Below are positions 34,244-42,314 of a DNA stretch of 64,000 nucleotides, in pieces (positions within the stretch are counted from its first letter, which is position 1; each line of letters begins with the position of its first letter). The notes beneath the pieces were generated by a model. The model saw nothing but the letters and a program-made list of their open reading frames with translations, was not told where the DNA came from and searched no databases. This DNA comes from Sphingobacterium sp. SYP-B4668 (GTDB lineage: Bacteria > Bacteroidota > Bacteroidia > Sphingobacteriales > Sphingobacteriaceae): NCBI RefSeq assembly GCF_027627455.1, contig NZ_CP115483.1, positions 3,534,001 to 3,598,000 of the forward strand. Reading direction: 5' to 3'. Position numbers and translations under genes: made by a program.

Positions 34244-36226
34244 TTATTCCAAATCCTTGCGATGACGATTAATCAAATCTAACAAGACCCCCAATGCATT
34301 ACGTCCCGTATTTGGAAATTCGACAGACACCTCTGCCGATACTTTATTCCCCTTTATTCCTTTCGAAACGATTGAAAAGTCACCATATTGTCCCAACTCA
34401 TCCACTGTCATTTTCATAGATGGAACGATAGGAATCTCCAAATCCTTCAACAACGTAGGTACTGTATTAGCGTTGAATACCATCGTCATATTATTTTGTT
34501 TTAACATCTTACTATGAGCTGGATTAGGCTGACGATGAATGCGGTTGGCCTTGATATCCTGCATTTCTACTAAGTCATTCCCAATAAATACAATACCATC
34601 ATTAATCAAAAAATACACTTTAATATCATTACCTCCCTTTTCCTTGGCTTCATAAACACCATCGTGATTAATCACTAATTCCTCCTTTACTCCAAGCTTA
34701 AGCAAACGTTCAAATATGCGGGTATCTTCTGAAGAAAACATCCACAAAAACTGAGGCAAAGTCTCCGTCTTCGTCTTTTCAACCTCAGTCATATTATAGT
34801 CGTCATCATATTCATAGTCCTTATACTTAACCACTTGTTTAGAAATACCATTGACCACAAACAAATTATCTCCACTAAACACTTTAGCAATTGCTTTTTC
34901 GTCAAGAGCAATATCAAACAATAGCGTTCCCAATGAAATAATGTCGCTATAATTCGGTAATAACGAAGCATAATAACGTTCTGTAAATTTGGGCATAAAC
35001 TTAAGGTATCCTTCTGTGTTAACATTAAAAGACAAGAAACCAACGACATCCTTGTCTACAAACTTCAGGAATTTAGGATTGATTTTGCGTTTATAAATCG
35101 CCTTGTAATCTGCAAGAATTTCTTTGTCCACGTCCATATCTCCAACTATCTTCAGCTTATTTTTATCGACAATCAAGTCCATAGAAATCTCACCAAAACC
35201 AAATCTAAATTGGGGATCATATCCAGTTGCCATTCGGACGAGATAGGTAGGGAAATAATCATTGTATAACCCCTCTAAGCTTCTCACCCAAAGATTGGCT
35301 ATTGCGTTCGGTTTCAAATTATTGGAATAGCCCTTCGCGGAAAACCCCTTGTCGCCACGGGTTGCTATCAAGTCACTTAGTTCTTTATTGACCCATTCAC
35401 TTACCAAAGCATTCTTAATCGAATCATCGTGTACAATCATTTGATAATAGTAATCATCCGCAGTATCGACTTCTACAGCATCCAAATCCGGTCCATCAAT
35501 TTCTATTGAAGGATAATCTTCTACATCCACCACGACCGGTGGCGCATCTATCTCCGCACCCTTCGAAATTGAATCAATAATGGGAGGTTCGAGTATCTCG
35601 ATCTCTTCCACGGTATCTATTACTTCATCTTCCTCATACTCGTCGTAGTAAGCACTGTCTATTGCCTCTGCAGCATCTACTGCAGTATCGTACATACCAT
35701 TTAAGCCCCGACTTTGTAAGCCATAATGATCAGCGACCGAATCACGTTCGAAAAAAACATCGGTGATTAGACCCGTCATGATGTAAACCCCTTGCTGATC
35801 CCAGCTCATGCGCGTAGAGCGATCAGCAGAATAGATAGTCTGCAAACCGTCTACTGTTTGGATTTTCTTATGAGCAGGAATCAAAGATTTAAACTTTTGC
35901 TCGTCCGACAAGGGGATTAATGCTCCGATGTAATTAATGCTGTCGGTCTTTCGGTTAAATACATACCCCTTTCCAGTCAGGTCTAATCCGATATCTTCAA
36001 TTTTATTAATGCCATTTAGTTCATTTTTACTCAACTTATCAAAGAAACCCAATTTTTGGAGGGTCGCATTAAATTCCTGCGCCTCCACTAGGTTAAAAAA
36101 GCGCTTGCAGTCAAAAGTGACTACAATGTTTGCATCTGTTGGCACTTTACGAATCAAGTCCTGAGCATAAGAATTAAGTGCCGCTACGCACCCCAGGAAT
36201 GCCGTCAATACATATTTGATATTCAT
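34244..36226 (-). CDS. DUF4836-like secreted protein with acidic insert
   Basis: This 660-residue protein has a signal peptide (residues 1-21, ending NSYAQ), then DLIRKVPTDANIVVTFDCKRFF. This recalls the N-terminus of DUF4836 proteins, a Bacteroidota family of unknown function. At about 175-245 an insertion is strikingly rich in Asp and Glu, with runs such as YDEYEEDEVIDTVEEIEI. It could be a calcium-binding or disordered linker. The C-terminal half has beta-rich repeats and ends NRHRKDLE. It is the middle gene of an operon with a small lipoprotein upstream (gap 42 bases) and a membrane protein downstream. Confidence 0.65.
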   Translation of the reverse strand: MNIKYVLTAFLGCVAALNSYAQDLIRKVPTDANIVVTFDCKRFFNLVEAQEFNATLQKLGFFDKLSKNELNGINKIEDIGLDLTGKGYVFNRKTDSINYIGALIPLSDEQKFKSLIPAHKKIQTVDGLQTIYSADRSTRMSWDQQGVYIMTGLITDVFFERDSVADHYGLQSRGLNGMYDTAVDAAEAIDSAYYDEYEEDEVIDTVEEIEILEPPIIDSISKGAEIDAPPVVVDVEDYPSIEIDGPDLDAVEVDTADDYYYQMIVHDDSIKNALVSEWVNKELSDLIATRGDKGFSAKGYSNNLKPNAIANLWVRSLEGLYNDYFPTYLVRMATGYDPQFRFGFGEISMDLIVDKNKLKIVGDMDVDKEILADYKAIYKRKINPKFLKFVDKDVVGFLSFNVNTEGYLKFMPKFTERYYASLLPNYSDIISLGTLLFDIALDEKAIAKVFSGDNLFVVNGISKQVVKYKDYEYDDDYNMTEVEKTKTETLPQFLWMFSSEDTRIFERLLKLGVKEELVINHDGVYEAKEKGGNDIKVYFLINDGIVFIGNDLVEMQDIKANRIHRQPNPAHSKMLKQNNMTMVFNANTVPTLLKDLEIPIVPSMKMTVDELGQYGDFSIVSKGIKGNKVSAEVSVEFPNTGRNALGVLLDLINRHRKDLE

Positions 36227-36268
36227 ATATAATTTTATTAGGATATTATTTTTGTAGTAAAATCTTAG

Positions 36269-36943
36269 TTAATTCAATTGAATACGATTGCTCAAGTTTA
36301 CCTGACCGTTGACTAGCCCAATGACGCCAGCCTTCAGCATAACCGCTTTTTTATTAGAAGAGAGTTTCGCTAGGTTATTATCTTGTTTCTTGACTGGCTC
36401 AGAAAAACGGTAAATGCTGGTAAAATAGGCATCATTAAATAATTTTTGGTTTTCAGCATTCAGCTTTCCGAATTCCTTCTTTCCTTCTGGCGAAAATTTG
36501 TACTGACGTTCAAAAATCTTTGTCCCTGGACTATATGCATAACTTGTATTGCCAGATATCTTGATTTTAAAATGCTCCGAAAGTGTTTTTGTGAATGCAT
36601 TTAGAGCTTTGACATCATTAAAATCACATTTAATAGAGACGATATAATTATTAAGATCTAATTGAGAGACAACATTCGAGATACCATTAGTCTGCTTTAA
36701 CAGTCGAACGACAGCGTTTACTTCATTCTGAATAGTCGTTTTCGACGGCACTTTAATACCATTCACCTGATCGAGCATCATTAATGATGCAACTTTCGTC
36801 TTACTCTTACTCATGTTAAGAGTAGCCTTTATTTGACCAGACCCATTGGTTTTCAAATCAATTTCCTCCACGATATCCAAACATCCAGTTAGTATCGTGC
36901 AACTAAGAAAAAGTGCTGTAACATAAAATATTTTTCTAAACAT
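36269..36943 (-). CDS. Lipoprotein of unknown function, first gene of the envelope operon
   Basis: The ATG at 36943 gives a 224-residue precursor with a clear lipoprotein signal (MFRKIFYVTALFLSCTILTG, Cys at about residue 21). A frame open to 37057 would add 38 residues before the signal and is rejected. The mature part begins LDIVEEIDLKTNGSGQIKATLNMSKSK, an immunoglobulin-like beta pattern, and continues with helices. I recognise no family. It probably shares a transcript with the two DUF4836-type genes, and the three proteins may act together at the envelope. Confidence 0.68.
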   Translation of the reverse strand: MFRKIFYVTALFLSCTILTGCLDIVEEIDLKTNGSGQIKATLNMSKSKTKVASLMMLDQVNGIKVPSKTTIQNEVNAVVRLLKQTNGISNVVSQLDLNNYIVSIKCDFNDVKALNAFTKTLSEHFKIKISGNTSYAYSPGTKIFERQYKFSPEGKKEFGKLNAENQKLFNDAYFTSIYRFSEPVKKQDNNLAKLSSNKKAVMLKAGVIGLVNGQVNLSNRIQLN

Positions 36944-37051
36944 AGTCCTATATTTTCGTTTAAAAGTATTCAAAATATTAAAATTATCGGCTAAATTACT
37001 TAAAAAAATTTCCAAAAAGTCAGTTCTGCCCGCTCTCCAAACCATTTTACT

Positions 37052-37063
37052 GAACAATTGTTC
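37052..37063. promoter_or_regulatory. Perfect 12-bp palindrome GAACAATTGTTC in a divergent promoter region
   Basis: The palindrome lies between the divergent envelope operon (start 36943) and the amidohydrolase cassette (start 37101). It is a candidate operator for either. No -7 element could be placed with confidence. Confidence 0.4.
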
Positions 37064-37100
37064 TTTAGATAGAGGCCACCGTGCTCACAGACATCACACT

Positions 37101-37883
37101 ATGGATATACACTATTTACTAGAAGAAAAAGGAGGCCCCGTCTGGGCATTGGCTATTCACGATGGGCATGATATTGCAGATGAGCTTGTTCCGTTAATAA
37201 ATCTCTCCGAAGTAGAAAGATTAAGAGAAGAAGATCCTTTTACAGGTATGTTGACCGATATAGGCACAAACAGGTTGGTGGTAAAAACATCTCGATTTCA
37301 AGTCGATCTGAATAGAGCCTTGCAGGATGCCATCTATCTTCACCCCGAGCAAGCTTGGGGGCTTAAAGTGTGGAAACATCTACCTTCCAAAGCTATAATC
37401 GAACGCATCCAGCACAGCTATCGCTATATTCAACGCCTGATATCTCTACTCATAGAAGATACCATCCACCGATACGGATATTTTATTGTCTACGACATAC
37501 ACAGCTACAACAGTAAGCGCGAAGGTCCAAATGAGATTATCGACACCGCACTTAATCCACAAATCAATATCGGCACCATCCACAACAGCTCGATATGGCA
37601 TCCCGTCATTGACGCATTTAAGCAGTTTATTTCCAGCAAGCAATTCGCTGGTAGGAATATTGATATCCGGGAGAACGTGAAGTTTTCAGGGGGATACCTT
37701 TCTAAATGGATCAATAGCAAATACGGCGCCCATGGATGCGTACTTTCCATAGAGTTTAGAAAGGATTTCATGGATGAATGGAGCGGCGTGCCCAATCCTC
37801 AGGCTATTGAATTGTTTCGCCAATTATTAGCATCCTCTTTACAACACACAAATTTAAATCAGTCCGTTATATATGGAGTATAG
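37101..37883 (+). CDS. N-formylglutamate amidohydrolase-family enzyme
   Basis: The 260-residue cytoplasmic protein matches the N-formylglutamate amidohydrolase (FGase) family, zinc enzymes that hydrolyse formyl or acyl amides of glutamate-like compounds. Visible family features are IHDGHD (about 19-24), a DPFTG segment with DIGTNRLVVKTSRFQVDLNRA, the DIHSYN motif (about 132) and the C-terminal LSIEFRKDFMDE. There is no histidine-utilisation gene nearby. Instead its 3' end overlaps the next gene by 11 bases. It therefore probably works with the peptidase and ligase of this cassette on a peptide or amide rather than in histidine breakdown. Confidence 0.87.
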   Translation: MDIHYLLEEKGGPVWALAIHDGHDIADELVPLINLSEVERLREEDPFTGMLTDIGTNRLVVKTSRFQVDLNRALQDAIYLHPEQAWGLKVWKHLPSKAIIERIQHSYRYIQRLISLLIEDTIHRYGYFIVYDIHSYNSKREGPNEIIDTALNPQINIGTIHNSSIWHPVIDAFKQFISSKQFAGRNIDIRENVKFSGGYLSKWINSKYGAHGCVLSIEFRKDFMDEWSGVPNPQAIELFRQLLASSLQHTNLNQSVIYGV

Positions 37884-39711
37884 CAAAGAAATAGCCAAAG
37901 CCATCACCTCCATAAAACAGAAGGAGCCAGCTCATATTCAATTTTCCAAAGACAGCAAATTAGTCCTCAAACGCATTACACCGTTGCTATTGGTTTATCG
38001 CATTCCTACCTTGGGTAAAGATCAGATGCTATCTGCCCTTGCCAAGTCCGAAGCTTGTTATCTAGTTGGCAAAGAATCTGAATTGGATTTTACCAAGATC
38101 GTTTCACCGATAGTACGTCAACTGATTGATGAATACGGTGCTTGTCAATTAATCGAACTGTGGCAAGAAGATGATATGGAAACAGATGTTGCCATCCATA
38201 TAGCTCAAAAAACAGCATTGGCTATTGCAGACAAATTTATCAAGGACTTAAAATCCAACGACCTTCAACTTCCACTCAGCATAGCACTCAAAAAGGATTC
38301 GAAACTTCCAAAACCATTCGATGCCAAGCCTCTGGTTAATCCATTGATGGATGAGTTCAAACAGCTACTCTATATGGGAATCGCTATCAAACCACAGTAC
38401 ATTGAGCTAAAGACTGGTAAACCCTATCCCCTTATCCTAAGAAGTTACCGCGATACGTTCACACGAAGTCTTCGCAAAAGCTTTTTGGAGTTTGTACGCC
38501 TGCACACCTCATTAAAGGTCTCTCAATTCAGAATGCTGAGCACGACCGAACTGCAACCCTTGGTCTGGGAGATAGACAAAAGCTTAGCTTCAGAAAGTCA
38601 GCGATTTGATTTCCTACTGTTGGTAAGCCCCCTCAATACCCAAGAAGCTTGGTTACAGTTTAAAAAAGATAAATTTCTCAAAACCCCCAAATTTAGATAC
38701 AGACCTATGCCAATAGATCCGGAGTTAGTCAAACGAAATCTATACAATCTACGCATAGAGGATCTAGACGATCCCACAATAGCGTATCTCTTCAGGGACA
38801 AACGAAAGGAACTAGATGCGATGATGACAATGCTGATTGATAGAGGAAATGAAGGTTTTATGCATGGCAGCCTACAAGTATTTGGCAATGTCAATGACCA
38901 CCTTTTGGAGACTGCAAAGGCTATCCTAATCGTCTATGAAAACAACCAGCAACGATCACCACATAACAATGAATTTTTAAACGCAACCGAATTTGCTAAA
39001 CTCGCAAAAGACGAGCTTCACTATTTAAGACAACAACTTCCTTCACTAGAGACCGGTGTACGAATCCGTGAAGATATATCAGGCATAATGGTCAATCGCG
39101 GAGTGCTCAATATCAGCAAACACTACGAAATCGAACGGTCTAGAGCCGTTGCTCTCATCCAACATGAGGTGGGCACACATATCGTCACCTATTTCAACGG
39201 CAAATCTCAACCTTTCAAACTCTTCAGCCTCGGTGTTCCCGGATATGAGCAACTGCAAGAAGGGCTCGCAGTATTTGCTGAATACATGGTCGGCGAACTT
39301 ACCCGTGATCGACTTCGTATCATAGCAGCTAGGGTTATTGCCGTACACCATATGCTAGCCGGACATAAATTTCCAGACACATTCTTTCTATTGGTCGATC
39401 AATATAGTTTCAACGAAGAGACAGCATTCCACATCACTACCCGTGTATATCGAGGTGGTGGGCTCACCAAAGATGCCCTCTACCTCAAGGGATTATTGGG
39501 CATTATACAATATATTCGAGAGGGACGCGATCTAGCCTCTCTCCTTATCGGCAAAATCAGAGAAGACTATATCCCTATTGTAGAAGAATTGACACTCCGA
39601 GGACTCATACTTCCACCCGTACTTCGGCCGCGTTACCTATCTGAGCCTTATCTGCACAGCATTGATCAGATAAAAAAAGGAGGCAACATTTTCAATCTTT
39701 CAAATTCTTAA
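37873..39711 (+). CDS. QEGLA-motif (DUF1704) metallopeptidase related to MATCAP tubulin carboxypeptidases
   Basis: The 612-residue protein is of the type named flavohemoglobin expression-modulating QEGLA motif protein (DUF1704). The zinc motif is HEVGTH (H431-E432 to H436), an HExxxH form. The conserved LQEGLAVFAEYM (Q462-A466) gives a probable third ligand, E463. As I recall, eukaryotic DUF1704 proteins (MATCAP) are tyrosine carboxypeptidases that act on tubulin tails. Bacterial substrates are unknown to me. The N-terminal 300 residues are helical without a clear motif. Overlap with the amidohydrolase (11 bases) and the 16-base gap to the ATP-grasp gene show a tight operon. Confidence 0.88.
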   Translation: MEYSKEIAKAITSIKQKEPAHIQFSKDSKLVLKRITPLLLVYRIPTLGKDQMLSALAKSEACYLVGKESELDFTKIVSPIVRQLIDEYGACQLIELWQEDDMETDVAIHIAQKTALAIADKFIKDLKSNDLQLPLSIALKKDSKLPKPFDAKPLVNPLMDEFKQLLYMGIAIKPQYIELKTGKPYPLILRSYRDTFTRSLRKSFLEFVRLHTSLKVSQFRMLSTTELQPLVWEIDKSLASESQRFDFLLLVSPLNTQEAWLQFKKDKFLKTPKFRYRPMPIDPELVKRNLYNLRIEDLDDPTIAYLFRDKRKELDAMMTMLIDRGNEGFMHGSLQVFGNVNDHLLETAKAILIVYENNQQRSPHNNEFLNATEFAKLAKDELHYLRQQLPSLETGVRIREDISGIMVNRGVLNISKHYEIERSRAVALIQHEVGTHIVTYFNGKSQPFKLFSLGVPGYEQLQEGLAVFAEYMVGELTRDRLRIIAARVIAVHHMLAGHKFPDTFFLLVDQYSFNEETAFHITTRVYRGGGLTKDALYLKGLLGIIQYIREGRDLASLLIGKIREDYIPIVEELTLRGLILPPVLRPRYLSEPYLHSIDQIKKGGNIFNLSNS

Positions 39712-39727
39712 CGCACAAATCTGCTAT

Positions 39728-40720
39728 ATGAACATCGCATTTATTATCAATCAGACACACAAAGAAGCTGCTAGCTTTACAACTACATTATTGGCCTTGC
39801 GAGCGCTGCAACGCGGTCACTCCATTTACTATATTGGACTGGCTGATTTTGTCTATCTTGATGAGACCAAGGTCGCCGCACATGCACGTGCAGTTCATCA
39901 CCTCGACACAATTGATGACACACAGCAGCTACTCGATGTACTACGTGATACACCAAAGAAAAGAATACTGGTGCAGGAATTTGATATCATGTGGTTGCGA
40001 TTTGACCCCGTACTCGATATGATCGGGCGTCCTTGGGCAGCTTCAATGGGTTTACAGTTTGCCGAAATGGCACAAAAATTAGGAGTACAAGTACTGAATG
40101 ACCCGCGCGCACTCGTAGATGCCGAAAACAAATTATACCTAGAGAATTTTCCAGAAGAGATTCGTCCCCGTACCATCGTAACCCGAAGCTATGATGATGT
40201 TAAGCAATTTTTGGAACAGCAAGGTCAACAAATTATCCTTAAGCCACTTAAGGGTTCGGGCGGTAAAAATGTCTTCTTAGTAAATCAACACGAAATCAAA
40301 AACCTCAAACAAATTGTAGAGGTGATATGCCGAGATGGCTACCTTATTGCCCAAGAATATCTCCCTGCCGCTCAACAAGGAGATATTCGTTTCTTCCTTC
40401 TCAATGGTCGGCCAATTGTAGTAGATGGAAAATATGCTAGTGTCAATCGCGTACAACCCTCAGGAGAAATCCGCAGCAACATCCACCAAGGTGCTAAAGC
40501 CCAAGCAGCCATCATTACACCCGAAATTCTACAGCTTGTGGAAAAGGTAGCTCTCAAATTAAAAAACGATGGCATGTATTTCGTGGGTCTAGATATTGTT
40601 GGAGATAAGATAATGGAAATCAACGTATTTAGTCCTGGAGCCCTTCCACAAGCATCAGAGCTGAATGGTGTTGACTATACGACCGCGATTTTGGAGGACC
40701 TCGAAAGATTAGGCAAATAG
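39728..40720 (+). CDS. Glutathione synthetase-like ATP-grasp ligase
   Basis: This 330-residue cytoplasmic enzyme follows the GshB layout. An N-terminal domain starts MNIAFIINQTHKEAAS, followed by the substrate region QEFDIMWLRFDPVLDMI. The ATP-grasp core has IILKPLKGSGGKNVF (ATP lysine and glycine loop), IAQEYLPAAQQGDIRFFLLNG and the metal-binding MEINVFSPGALPQ. It should form an amide or peptide bond by an acyl-phosphate. No gshA is seen in the window. Its tight linkage with an amidase and a carboxypeptidase-like protein suggests it makes a peptide or peptide tag rather than glutathione. A distal glutathione role is not excluded. Confidence 0.88.
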   Translation: MNIAFIINQTHKEAASFTTTLLALRALQRGHSIYYIGLADFVYLDETKVAAHARAVHHLDTIDDTQQLLDVLRDTPKKRILVQEFDIMWLRFDPVLDMIGRPWAASMGLQFAEMAQKLGVQVLNDPRALVDAENKLYLENFPEEIRPRTIVTRSYDDVKQFLEQQGQQIILKPLKGSGGKNVFLVNQHEIKNLKQIVEVICRDGYLIAQEYLPAAQQGDIRFFLLNGRPIVVDGKYASVNRVQPSGEIRSNIHQGAKAQAAIITPEILQLVEKVALKLKNDGMYFVGLDIVGDKIMEINVFSPGALPQASELNGVDYTTAILEDLERLGK

Positions 40721-40731
40721 CTGACGATTTA

Positions 40732-42144
40732 CTATAAAGCTATTTTATCTTTAATCTTGACCGCTTGGGTTCGGTTCTTCACTTCTAATTTGAGATATAG
40801 ATTACTGACATGATATTTTACCGTATTCAGAGATATGAAGAGTTTATCTGCCAGGCTTTGGTTGGACAATCCCTCCCATATGCCAAGAAGTACATCTGTC
40901 TCCCTTTCCGTAAGTTGATAATTTGATTTCAACGTTTCGATAATGTTACGGTCAGGATCAGTCGGTTTCACTTCTTTAGGTTGGGTGGTGGTCAATTCTT
41001 TGAGTTGGTATAGATAGCGATTAATCTCCAATCTATACTGCTCATTTTCAGCTTGCAACGACCGCGCTTTAAAAATAATAGCAAAGCTAATACTAATGAT
41101 TTCAAATGCACTAACCAATCTAAAAGTATCCATATCAAAAAAAGACAACCATGCTTGGTTAAAATTTTGATTAAGGACAAACCCAACGCCAAAGAGAACG
41201 ATAACCCCAAATGTAAGAACCAAAAATCGAGCATAAACATCTTTCTTAAATTGCCTAACAGCAATTCCAATAGCGATAGACGCTGCACTTAAACTTGAAA
41301 TATTGATCAGCGCTACAAATCCTCCCCACTCAAATATCAAGAACAATATGAGACCTATAAAAGCAAGAGCTATTACAGGCGCAATGTATTTCCAATAGCT
41401 CTTGAAAGCATGCTTCAGATCCAAGAAATAATAAGCAAATACACAAGCTAAAGTGGCCGTGAAAGGAACCATGTACACTAATAGATTTTCTAAGACCAAC
41501 CTTCCTGAAGACAAATAGTGGAACATGCCGTCCTCGTAGAAAAATTCGACAAAAACGCCCACCTGAAGCAAGCTATAGGCAATAAAACGTCGGTCTTTGA
41601 AAATCAGAAAAAAAACTAAATTAAAGATGATAGACATCAGACCAAGCCCATAATAAAGTCCTATCCGGAGTAATTTGGTACTTTCCTGTTGATAGAACGT
41701 ATCCTTGGGGGCCACGATAATCTCCAGTCCCTCAAACATTGAATTTTTGCTTTTTATATAAAATTGGGTACTGTCGGTATCAAACTGAAATTGGTTATAC
41801 CGCACAAATGACTTTCCTTCGGAATCTTTATTTGCATCAGAAATAGAGATAAGCTTTCCCTCTCGGTACACATATAGCTCCATATCTTGCAAATGTGGAG
41901 AGGGGATCTGCATCACCAATGATTGCCCTAGCTGATCCAACGAAAATTGTCCTTTCAACCAGAAAAAACGATGGTCAGAAGATTCCGAATAGTATAGGTT
42001 TTCATTTTTATCAAACAACTGGAACTCCAATCCTGCAATCTCCCCCTCGACTTGGCTTGCATTTGCATTTGATAAAAAAATCGAAATAAAAAAGATGTAA
42101 TATATCAGTTTAACAACAATTGAAGATACGCCCTTTTCTTTCAT
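40732..42144 (-). CDS. 7TM-DISM membrane sensor fused to LuxR DNA-binding domain
   Basis: This 470-residue protein is a transmembrane one-component regulator. A signal peptide (about 1-30) leads to a periplasmic 7TMR-DISM extracellular domain (about 32-165). Seven membrane segments (about 175-370) follow, such as LYYGLGLMSIIFNLVFFLIF and FIAYSLLQVGVFVEFFY. A short coiled coil ends in a LuxR-type helix-turn-helix (about 405-465: LTERETDVLLGIWEGLSNQSLADKLFISLNTVKYHVSNL). No kinase or receiver domain is present, so the DNA-binding domain would be tethered to the membrane. It converges with the ATP-grasp gene across an 11-base gap. Targets are unknown. Confidence 0.9.
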   Translation of the reverse strand: MKEKGVSSIVVKLIYYIFFISIFLSNANASQVEGEIAGLEFQLFDKNENLYYSESSDHRFFWLKGQFSLDQLGQSLVMQIPSPHLQDMELYVYREGKLISISDANKDSEGKSFVRYNQFQFDTDSTQFYIKSKNSMFEGLEIIVAPKDTFYQQESTKLLRIGLYYGLGLMSIIFNLVFFLIFKDRRFIAYSLLQVGVFVEFFYEDGMFHYLSSGRLVLENLLVYMVPFTATLACVFAYYFLDLKHAFKSYWKYIAPVIALAFIGLILFLIFEWGGFVALINISSLSAASIAIGIAVRQFKKDVYARFLVLTFGVIVLFGVGFVLNQNFNQAWLSFFDMDTFRLVSAFEIISISFAIIFKARSLQAENEQYRLEINRYLYQLKELTTTQPKEVKPTDPDRNIIETLKSNYQLTERETDVLLGIWEGLSNQSLADKLFISLNTVKYHVSNLYLKLEVKNRTQAVKIKDKIAL

Positions 42145-42261
42145 ACTTTTCCTAACAGGTTGATGGATCGATAATCGAAACCAAAAGTAGCATTTTCAAA
42201 TCGGCTATCCACACATCACGGACAATTTATTATTCCACAGTCCTCTTCACAGTATATTTTT

Positions 42262-42294
42262 TAAAAATAAGATGGGCGGCCATTAGCCGCCCAT
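42262..42294 (-). terminator. Terminator of the M16 peptidase gene
   Basis: A perfect 9-bp stem (ATGGGCGGC with GCCGCCCAT, 42272-42280 and 42286-42294) is followed on the minus strand by CTTATTTTT, 20 bases past the stop. Confidence 0.88.
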
Positions 42295-42314
42295 TCCTAC
42301 AGGCTGATGTGGAT

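Noticed and set aside
36944..37057. N-terminal extension of the lipoprotein gene
   Set aside because: The extra 38 residues precede a complete lipoprotein signal and run into the divergent promoter region.
39728..40720. Assignment of the ATP-grasp gene as gshB
   Set aside because: The fold is GshB-like, but the gene context (amidase and metallopeptidase, no gshA) does not support glutathione synthesis, so no symbol is given.
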